From assembly GCF_003966125.1 (NCBI RefSeq), contig NZ_RXMA01000004.1, positions 186,001-250,000 of the forward strand: a DNA stretch of 64,000 nucleotides, in the 5' to 3' direction. Source of the DNA: Azospirillum griseum (GTDB taxonomy: Bacteria; Pseudomonadota; Alphaproteobacteria; Azospirillales; Azospirillaceae). This document shows positions 36,385 through 43,133 of the stretch, in pieces. The notes below the pieces were generated by a model, which ran no database searches, was not told the DNA's origin, and saw only the letters and a program-made list of their open reading frames with translations. Every line of letters starts with the position of its first letter. Position 1 is the stretch's first letter. The position numbers and the translations under genes were made by a program.

Positions 36385-37944
36385 GTGTCCACTCCTGCCA
36401 CCTCCACAGCTTGGAGCAGCCCCTACGGCGGCATCCGCTTCACCACCTCTCCCTTTGGGGAGATGGTGGAAATCGGGGATCCGACGACGACGACGTGGCG
36501 CGACCAGCTCATCAAACTGCTGCACATCGATGCCGCCATCGAACATGGCCTGATGGTCGCCTATCTCTACGCCGCCTATTCGCTGGCCGACGTCGATCTG
36601 CCCACCAATCTGGACAGCGCCACGCGCGACCGCCGCCGCACCGCCCTGACAAGCTGGCAGGAGGAAATCCTCGCCATCGCCAAGGAGGAAATGAGCCATC
36701 TGGTGATCGTTCAGAACGTCCTGTCGCTGTTGGGCGCGCCGCTGTGCCTGTCGCGGGAGGATTTTCCGTGGGACAGCCAGTTCTACCCCTTCCCGATCAA
36801 TCTGGAACCGTTGAGCCGTGGATCGCTGGCCGCCTATGTGGTGGCGGAGATGCCCAAGGGCTGGCTGGACGGCGTCACCCCGGCCCCGGCGGGTGACACC
36901 GGCGTGCCGACGGACGACACCGGATTCAAACGGCGGCTCCTGGCCGATCTGGCCGCCTATCTGGGCTACACGCCCACCCCGGACAAGCCGGTGGCGGTGA
37001 ACCGGGTGGGTGCGCTGTTCAACGCCGTCCTGGCCATTCTGGAGGATCCCGACCGGCTGCCCGACCGCCATTTCAACGACAACCGCTACACACTTCAGGC
37101 GCAAGAGGCGGAGTGGGCCAAGTATTTCCCCTCTCCCCGGCAAGAGGATGACGCGGTTTATCGCGACAACCCGGAACTGAAGCAAGGCCACCGCATCGGC
37201 GACGCCCAGATGATCGTCGAACCGCTGGCCACACGCGACGAAGCGGTCGCGGCGCTGAAACGGGTGGCCCATCAGGGCGAGTCCCCCGACCAGCAGCCCC
37301 CCGGCCCGCAGCGCAGCCCGCAGCAGGCCAAATCGCATTTCGAGCGCTTTTTCGCCATCTACAAGCAGTGGCTGACACTGGGCATCGATCCCAACCCGGC
37401 GGCTCGCATCCCGATCAACCCCACGGAAATCCGGGTGGACGAGCGGCGCAGCCCGACCGGTTCCTCCACCTACATCGCCGATTCCCGCTCCAACCGCTGG
37501 GCCAAGCTGTTCAACCTGCGCTATCGGCTGCTGCTGACCGCGCTGGGCCACACGCTGCAATCACCACGGCGCGCCGACGCCACCGGCACGCCCGGCACGC
37601 GGGGAACCCTGATCCATCTGTCCTTTGGCGAGATGTACAATCTCAAGGCCATTGCCAACATTCTGGTGCGGTCCCCGCGCGACTCACGCCGGGACCCGAA
37701 GCGGGCCGGACCGCCGTTCCAGATGCCCTACGGCTCGCAGCTTCCGGCGGCGGAACTCGACCGCTGGCTGATCTACGCCGACATCCTCGACGCCTCGCAG
37801 TCCATTGTGTCCTGGCTGCTGCGCGGGGATTCGAATCAGGCGGAACGCGCCTACCTCACCCATCTGAGCGCCATGGACCGGAACACCCTGACGATGGTCA
37901 ACGGCCAGATTGCGCGCTTGTCTCTGACCCAGGGGGCAGAATGA
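36385..37944 (+). CDS. VioB-like ferritin-domain protein
   Basis: A 519-residue protein whose first 190 residues match the ferritin-like domain seen in VioB/RebD imino-acid dimer synthases. Two helices carry likely metal ligands: IDAAIEHGLMVAYLYAAYS and IAKEEMSHLVIVQNVLSLLGAP. The second half (330-519) is a separate helical region with IHLSFGEMYNLKAIANIL. The start is a GTG at 36385 with GGGAGGT upstream; a longer reading upstream has no support. Its stop overlaps the next ATG (ATGA). A diiron or similar metal chemistry is plausible, but the reaction is unknown. It opens a coupled five-gene operon with LodA-like halves, a radical SAM enzyme and a flavoprotein. Confidence 0.8.
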   Translation: MSTPATSTAWSSPYGGIRFTTSPFGEMVEIGDPTTTTWRDQLIKLLHIDAAIEHGLMVAYLYAAYSLADVDLPTNLDSATRDRRRTALTSWQEEILAIAKEEMSHLVIVQNVLSLLGAPLCLSREDFPWDSQFYPFPINLEPLSRGSLAAYVVAEMPKGWLDGVTPAPAGDTGVPTDDTGFKRRLLADLAAYLGYTPTPDKPVAVNRVGALFNAVLAILEDPDRLPDRHFNDNRYTLQAQEAEWAKYFPSPRQEDDAVYRDNPELKQGHRIGDAQMIVEPLATRDEAVAALKRVAHQGESPDQQPPGPQRSPQQAKSHFERFFAIYKQWLTLGIDPNPAARIPINPTEIRVDERRSPTGSSTYIADSRSNRWAKLFNLRYRLLLTALGHTLQSPRRADATGTPGTRGTLIHLSFGEMYNLKAIANILVRSPRDSRRDPKRAGPPFQMPYGSQLPAAELDRWLIYADILDASQSIVSWLLRGDSNQAERAYLTHLSAMDRNTLTMVNGQIARLSLTQGAE

Positions 37945-39365
37945 CGTCGCAACCGATCCCCACCATCCTGGGCCTGCGGATCCTGCCGCCGGTTGCCTTC
38001 GGCCGTCTCGGTTCCTCCGACACGCCGATGGACAATTACTCGGTCCAGCCTGATCCGAACGACCCGTTGGGCTACCGCCATCTGCAGGGGGAGGAGACCT
38101 TTGTCGTCGATCCCGTGAACGGTGGCATCACCAAATCCCATGTGCCGACCCGCCTGCAGCTGCGCGACGACGGAAAAATCCGGCCGGTTGCCCCGTTCCT
38201 GGAGGTGTGGGCGATCACCGCGCCCGACCGGATGGAACCGCTGACTCTCACCATGCTGACCGCCGCCGGTCTGACTGCGCAAAGCGTGTCCTGGACCGTG
38301 CAGGTCAAGAACAGCAAGGTGTTCCGCCGCACCGCCGATCCCAAGGACGACATCCAGGCGTTGGCGACGCCCACCCCCTTCACCGATCACGGCCCGCACG
38401 ACCTGCGCGGCACAGCGGGCAACCTCACCCCCAACAGCGTCATTCCGCTCGGATCGGTCCGCTACATCCGTCCGACGGCGGAATTTCCGCAAATCCGCTT
38501 GCGCTTCACCCCGGGCAAGGGTGGCGTCTATGGCCCGGCGGGCGTCGAAGACGAGTCCGTTCCCCCCGCCAACCGGGTTTACGCGCTGCCGAAGGGCAAG
38601 GGGTGGTACGGCTGGACCAATCGCGACGCCAACGGCAAGCAGAAAACCCCGGAAACACTGGGGCCGACGCTCTACGCCATCGAAGCGCCCGCCCCGGTCT
38701 GGATCAACCAGGGTGACATCGTCAGCCGTGGCTATCTCGATGACACCTGCGACGGCATCGTCACCGTCAGCCTGACGGTTGGCAAAGTGACGCACACAGC
38801 CACGGCGCGCATCGCCTCGGCCCCGCACAATTTCGTGCTCGACGCCGGGTTCCCGCGCACGCTGGGCGATGATCTGGAACAGGCGCTGCTCGGGCCGGTC
38901 GTCGACCCGACCGAGCCGCACGAGGTGACGATGCAGCGGACCGAGGAGATCATGCGCCGGGCCTTTGAAACGGTCCGCTTCATGAACGTGCCGGTCCTGA
39001 ACAACAATCTGGTCAAGGGCCGCCCCAATCTGGCCGACAACATGCCGGTCAACGACGCCATCGACGCCCGCCGCCCGTCCGAACCGGCGATGGCGACGGA
39101 GAACACCGACACGCTGGCCGTCACCCGCCTGCACCAGCAGGTGCTGACGACGATGAAGGCGTCGATTCCAAGCTGGTTCCTGCGCCTGCTGCGCCAGCCG
39201 GAGGAGATCGGCGATCTGACCCCGCTGGGCCGCCGCAAGATGCCCGCCCTGATGAGCGGGGCGGAGGGCCGTTACATGACCCTGACCCGCCGTCAGATCA
39301 GCCTGTTCCGCAAGGCCTCGGAAAGCGCGTTGTTCCGTCCCGACGGCACGAAGGATGTGAAGTGA
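37941..39365 (+). CDS. LodA-like protein, N-terminal-half homologue (putative quinocofactor enzyme subunit)
   Basis: A 474-residue protein whose start resembles the N-terminal domain of LodA/GoxA oxidases, which carry cysteine tryptophylquinone. LRILPPVAFGRLGSSDTPMDNYSV parallels the LodA opening with its I/LPP.A.ARLG pattern. RPVAPFLEVWAI and VSWTVQVKNSKVFRRT parallel the next conserved strands. There is no signal peptide and only one cysteine. LodA is about 730 residues in one chain; here this gene and the next total about 766, so the enzyme appears split in two. The call rests on remembered motifs, not on an alignment. Start and stop both overlap neighbours (ATGA upstream, TGATG downstream). 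Confidence 0.6.
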   Translation: MTSQPIPTILGLRILPPVAFGRLGSSDTPMDNYSVQPDPNDPLGYRHLQGEETFVVDPVNGGITKSHVPTRLQLRDDGKIRPVAPFLEVWAITAPDRMEPLTLTMLTAAGLTAQSVSWTVQVKNSKVFRRTADPKDDIQALATPTPFTDHGPHDLRGTAGNLTPNSVIPLGSVRYIRPTAEFPQIRLRFTPGKGGVYGPAGVEDESVPPANRVYALPKGKGWYGWTNRDANGKQKTPETLGPTLYAIEAPAPVWINQGDIVSRGYLDDTCDGIVTVSLTVGKVTHTATARIASAPHNFVLDAGFPRTLGDDLEQALLGPVVDPTEPHEVTMQRTEEIMRRAFETVRFMNVPVLNNNLVKGRPNLADNMPVNDAIDARRPSEPAMATENTDTLAVTRLHQQVLTTMKASIPSWFLRLLRQPEEIGDLTPLGRRKMPALMSGAEGRYMTLTRRQISLFRKASESALFRPDGTKDVK

Positions 39366-40243
39366 TGAGCGATCAGAACAAACGCCCCACAGTCCTTGAT
39401 CCCCGGAACTTGTCGGCGCAACTGCATTACCGCCCGGCGGGAAATCCGCCCCCGGCCACGCTCGACACGACCATTGGCAACACCTGCCCCGGGCTGGAGT
39501 TCGATTTCCGCGCGGCGTGGCGCACGTTGCTCACCGGCATCACCCTGTTGGAGCATGACAATCTGGTGATCGCCGCCGAACCGGCCTACGCCGCGTTGAA
39601 GGGACGGCGTCTGTTGCGGGTCGATGGCAAGCCGGTCATCACCAAGGTGATCGGCCCGTCCACCGACCTGACCACCACCGAATTGTTGACGTCGGAGGAT
39701 TACCCGGAAGGCGTCATCACCATGGAATGGTCCAACGGCTTCACCGACGTGCTGCGCAAGGTCGGTCAACCGGTGGCCTGCGAGTTCACCGCCTGCCCCC
39801 GGCCCAACCAGCCCGAGGACGAGCGGATTTCCTACGAGCAGGCGGTGAAGGACAAGAACATCCAGACCATCCGCCTTCAGGTTCGGCCCTTCTTCACCAA
39901 GGACACGGCGGCAATCGAACCGGCGACGGTCCCCGCCGGGGTGATGACCCAAGGGCTTTGCTCGCCCTGGCAGAACGATTACCGGGAGTGTGTCTGCTAT
40001 TATTGGGCGTCGAGCCGCCCCGACTTCGTGAACGTGGACGTGACGCCAACCGGCGAGGTGCGCGGCGACAACTGGATGCAGCGTGACCGCAGTGGCCAAT
40101 ACGTCATCGACAATTACACCGACAGCCGGATGATCACCTATGATGAGCTGTTCCAGAAATGGGAAGAGCTGCTGAAATTCCAGCTCGCCGGACGGGACGC
40201 GCCCGACTCCATCCCGCTTCCCTTCCCGAAGGATCCGGCATGA
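39365..40243 (+). CDS. LodA-like protein, C-terminal-half homologue with candidate Cys-Trp cofactor site
   Basis: A 292-residue protein resembling the C-terminal domain of LodA-type oxidases. PGLEFDFRAAW corresponds to their PGIE region. GLCSPWQNDYRECVCYYWASSRPDF resembles the segment around the cofactor cysteine (PWQxDxxxC followed by W..xxRPD). Candidate cofactor residues are Cys209 (or Cys211) and Trp237 in RGDNWMQR. It has six cysteines, far more than its partner. Translation is coupled on both sides. If the reading is right, this chain carries the protein-derived quinone built by the radical SAM and flavoprotein enzymes encoded next. The substrate is unknown. Confidence 0.58.
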   Translation: MSDQNKRPTVLDPRNLSAQLHYRPAGNPPPATLDTTIGNTCPGLEFDFRAAWRTLLTGITLLEHDNLVIAAEPAYAALKGRRLLRVDGKPVITKVIGPSTDLTTTELLTSEDYPEGVITMEWSNGFTDVLRKVGQPVACEFTACPRPNQPEDERISYEQAVKDKNIQTIRLQVRPFFTKDTAAIEPATVPAGVMTQGLCSPWQNDYRECVCYYWASSRPDFVNVDVTPTGEVRGDNWMQRDRSGQYVIDNYTDSRMITYDELFQKWEELLKFQLAGRDAPDSIPLPFPKDPA

Positions 40244-41682
40244 CCGCCCTGTCCCGCCCCCTGATGCGTCAGGACGCGTTCCGCGATGGGCGGGCGGACA
40301 CCGGCATGCCGGAACGTCCGGGGATCATCGACGCTGCTGCCCTGGTGGCGGCGTCGGCCCCCCGGTCGGACGCCCTGCATCTCCTGTCGGTCGATGGCGG
40401 CGATCATCTGTTGCTGGTCGACGGCAGCCGATTGTTCCGCATCGACGCGGACCTGCGCGGGCGGTTGGAACGCGCGACGGCCAACGGCGCGCTGAGCGAT
40501 CTGCTCGACGAACTCGGTCTGGGTGGTCCGCCCCTGATCAACGATCAGCCGGTGGTGGACCCGCCGCTGCACGCGCTGTCCCTGGCGGTGTCGCAAGCCT
40601 GCAATCTGGGTTGCGGCTATTGCTACGCCGGGCAGGGCAGTTTCGGCAAACCACCTCGCAAGATGCCGCTGGACACCGCGCTGGCGGCGGTCGAACGGCT
40701 GGTCAACGGCGCGCCGGAGGGCGGGCGCGTGACCCTGGCCTTCATGGGTGGGGAACCGCTGGTCAACCGCCCGGTGATCCAGGCTGCCACCCGCTACGCC
40801 CAGGAACTGGCCAGCTTGCGGGGGGTGCGGGTCAACCATTCCATCACCACGAACGGCACGCTGGTGACGCCGGAGGACGGCGATTTCTTCGAAGAATTCG
40901 GCTTCGCCGTCACCATCAGCCTGGATGGTCCGGCCGATCAGCACGACCGCTTGCGACCGTTCAAGGACGGGCGCGGCAGCTTCGACCGCATCATGGCCAA
41001 CATCGCCCCCTTGCTGAAACAGCAACGGCGGATGCAGGTGTCGGCGCGGGTGACGGTGACGCCCGACAATCTGGATCTGCCCGCCACGCTCGACCGCTTC
41101 ATCGCCGACGGTTTCCATTCGGTGGGTTTCTCGCCGCTGCTGCACGGCTCCGCCGGGCGGAACGAAATGGACCGTGGCGCGCTGCTGGTGATGCTCGACC
41201 AGATGGTCGCTTGCGGCGCGGCCTTCGAGAGAGCGGTTCTGGAGGGGCGACGCTACCCCTTTGCCAATCTGGTCAACGCCCTGCGGGAAATCCATCGCGG
41301 AACCCACCGCCCCTACCCGTGCGGGGCCGGGGCGGGCTATCTCGGCGTGTCGGCGGACGGCGACCTGTCGGCCTGTCACCGCTTTGTCGAGGATGAAAGC
41401 GGGGCGATGGGCAGCCTGTCGGCGGGGATTGACGCGGTTCGGCAAAACGGATGGCTGCATGATCGCCACGTTCATCGGCAGGAGCCGTGCCGCTCCTGCT
41501 GGGCGCGTTACATGTGCGGTGGTGGATGCCACCACGAGGTGATCGGCAGCGGCCGCCTGTCCTGCGAGTATGTGCGCGGCTGGCTCCATTACTGCCTGAG
41601 CGCCTATCTGCGCCTGTCCGACGCGCGCCCCGGCTGGTTCGCCGGAGCGCCGACCGATCCCAACCCGGCCATGGTCCCATGA
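40240..41682 (+). CDS. Radical SAM/SPASM peptide-modifying enzyme
   Basis: A 480-residue radical SAM protein. The cluster motif is CNLGCGYCYA (about residue 130), with MGGEPL in the SAM-binding part and TTNGTL, ISLDGP barrel strands. The C-terminal SPASM/twitch region has PCGAGAGYLGVSADGDLSACHRF and a cysteine-rich tail (EPCRSCWARYMCGGGCHHE...CEY) for one or two auxiliary clusters. The N-terminal 100 residues look like a peptide-recognition element. Relatives mature quinohaemoprotein amine dehydrogenase (QhpD) and other peptides by forming thioether bonds. A likely substrate is the cysteine-rich LodA-C-like chain encoded just upstream (inference). The ATG overlaps the previous stop. Confidence 0.9.
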   Translation: MTALSRPLMRQDAFRDGRADTGMPERPGIIDAAALVAASAPRSDALHLLSVDGGDHLLLVDGSRLFRIDADLRGRLERATANGALSDLLDELGLGGPPLINDQPVVDPPLHALSLAVSQACNLGCGYCYAGQGSFGKPPRKMPLDTALAAVERLVNGAPEGGRVTLAFMGGEPLVNRPVIQAATRYAQELASLRGVRVNHSITTNGTLVTPEDGDFFEEFGFAVTISLDGPADQHDRLRPFKDGRGSFDRIMANIAPLLKQQRRMQVSARVTVTPDNLDLPATLDRFIADGFHSVGFSPLLHGSAGRNEMDRGALLVMLDQMVACGAAFERAVLEGRRYPFANLVNALREIHRGTHRPYPCGAGAGYLGVSADGDLSACHRFVEDESGAMGSLSAGIDAVRQNGWLHDRHVHRQEPCRSCWARYMCGGGCHHEVIGSGRLSCEYVRGWLHYCLSAYLRLSDARPGWFAGAPTDPNPAMVP

Positions 41683-43082
41683 CCCTGGCGGCGGATGTTG
41701 CGGTGATTGGGGCAGGGCCGGCGGGCTGCGTTCTCGCCATCCGGCTCGTGCAATTGGGCTGGCGGGTGCTGTTGGTCGAGCGCAGCGCCAGCCCTCGACC
41801 GCAGTCAGGCCAATCCCTGACTCCGGGCGTTCGCCTGCAGTTGGCGCAATTGGGTTTGTCGCACGTTCTGACGCTGTGCGGCGCGCGCCCGGCCCCGCTG
41901 TCGCGAATCCGCTGGCAGGGGCTGGAGGCGGAGGACCGCGTCATGGCGCAGCATCCGCCTCTGCTGGTGGATCGGGGACGGTTCGATGCGATGCTGCGCG
42001 GAGCCGCCGTCGGCGCGGGTGTGCGTTTGCTTTGCCCGGCCCGCCTGATTCACCGTGATCAGGACGCCGATGGTTGGACGCTGACCCTTGACGATGGGGC
42101 GGAGCGGCGGCGGGCACGGGTGTCGGTGCTGGTGGACGCCACCGGTCGCGCCGGTCTGCTGGCCCGTGACCGCTCCGCCGATGGCCCGGCAACGCTGGCG
42201 CTTTTCGCCGATTGGCGCGGAACCGACACGCCCGTTCACCCCTGCGTCGATCATGGGCCGGACCATTGGGTCTGGGGTCTGCCGCGCGGCGATGGCCTGT
42301 TCTCCACCCTGCTGTTTGTCGACGCCGACGCGGTTCCCAAACGGGCGGAGCTGTGCGCGTTTCTGCGGGATCGTCTGGCCGCGTCAACCCTGTTGGGAGA
42401 TTTCCGCCAGGCGACCACCACCGGCCCGGTGCGCGGGGTGGACAGCACCGCCTACCGCGCCAACCGCCCCATCGGCCCCGGCTGGATCGCCGTCGGTGAC
42501 GCGGCGATGGCGCTGGATCCCTTGTCGTCCAGCGGTGTGCAAAAGGCGATCCGCACCGCCCTGTCGGCGGCCATCGTCCTGAACACCCGCCTGCGGCGAC
42601 CCGACCAGGCCGCGTTGGCCGAGCGGTTCTACACCGAAGACCTGCGCGACGGTGCGGACCAGCACCGCCGATGGACCGAAGGCTTTTTCGCCAGCGCCGC
42701 CCACCGCTTCAGCGCCACACCAACGCAGGGTAACTTTTGGCTGCGTCGGGCCGTGGGCACCCTCGTCGACTCCGCAGATACGACCCCCGGAATGCCCGAT
42801 CCCGACCAACCGCTCACCCTCGCCCCTGCGGCGCAGTGGCGGACAACCGCCTGTCTGGTCGACAATTTCGTTGAGGAGCGGATGGCCCTGCACCACCCAG
42901 CCCTTGCCCGCCCCATCGCGTGGCTGGCTGGGGTTGAGTTGGCGCCGCTGATGTCGAGCTTCCCTCCCGTCACCAGCTTGCGCGCGCTGATCGAGAACTG
43001 GTCAACCAGGATCGGGCCAAGCCGTGCCACGACTGTGGCGACTTGGTTGACCCGGTGCGGGGTTCTTGAAACCGCACCGTAA
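41679..43082 (+). CDS. FAD-dependent monooxygenase, LodB/QhpG-like
   Basis: A 467-residue flavoprotein of the tryptophan-halogenase/PHBH superfamily. It has the dinucleotide fold VAVIGAGPAGCVLAIRL, an FAD second motif region VLVDATGRAGLLARD, and the third motif WIAVGDAAMALDPLSSSGVQKAI. The DPxSSxGVQ form is typical of LodB and QhpG, which hydroxylate the tryptophan that becomes the quinone cofactor. It lacks the lysine-bearing WxWxIP motif of halogenases, so chlorination is unlikely. Coupled by ATGA to the radical SAM gene, it ends the operon, converging on an ABC export operon with about 50 bases between. Confidence 0.85.
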   Translation: MTLAADVAVIGAGPAGCVLAIRLVQLGWRVLLVERSASPRPQSGQSLTPGVRLQLAQLGLSHVLTLCGARPAPLSRIRWQGLEAEDRVMAQHPPLLVDRGRFDAMLRGAAVGAGVRLLCPARLIHRDQDADGWTLTLDDGAERRRARVSVLVDATGRAGLLARDRSADGPATLALFADWRGTDTPVHPCVDHGPDHWVWGLPRGDGLFSTLLFVDADAVPKRAELCAFLRDRLAASTLLGDFRQATTTGPVRGVDSTAYRANRPIGPGWIAVGDAAMALDPLSSSGVQKAIRTALSAAIVLNTRLRRPDQAALAERFYTEDLRDGADQHRRWTEGFFASAAHRFSATPTQGNFWLRRAVGTLVDSADTTPGMPDPDQPLTLAPAAQWRTTACLVDNFVEERMALHHPALARPIAWLAGVELAPLMSSFPPVTSLRALIENWSTRIGPSRATTVATWLTRCGVLETAP

Positions 43083-43133
43083 GCCGCCGTCACAGCGTGG
43101 CCTGATCGCATCGCACCGTTCAACGCAACCGGC

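Noticed and set aside
41679..43082. Flavin-dependent tryptophan halogenase.
   Set aside because: It has the flavin fold and the DPLSSSGVQ motif of LodB/QhpG-type enzymes but not the WxWxIP halogenase motif.
36385..43082. A violacein/indolocarbazole pathway, because of the VioB-like ferritin domain.
   Set aside because: No VioA/RebO, VioC/D/E or RebP-type genes are present; the neighbours point to a protein-derived cofactor instead.
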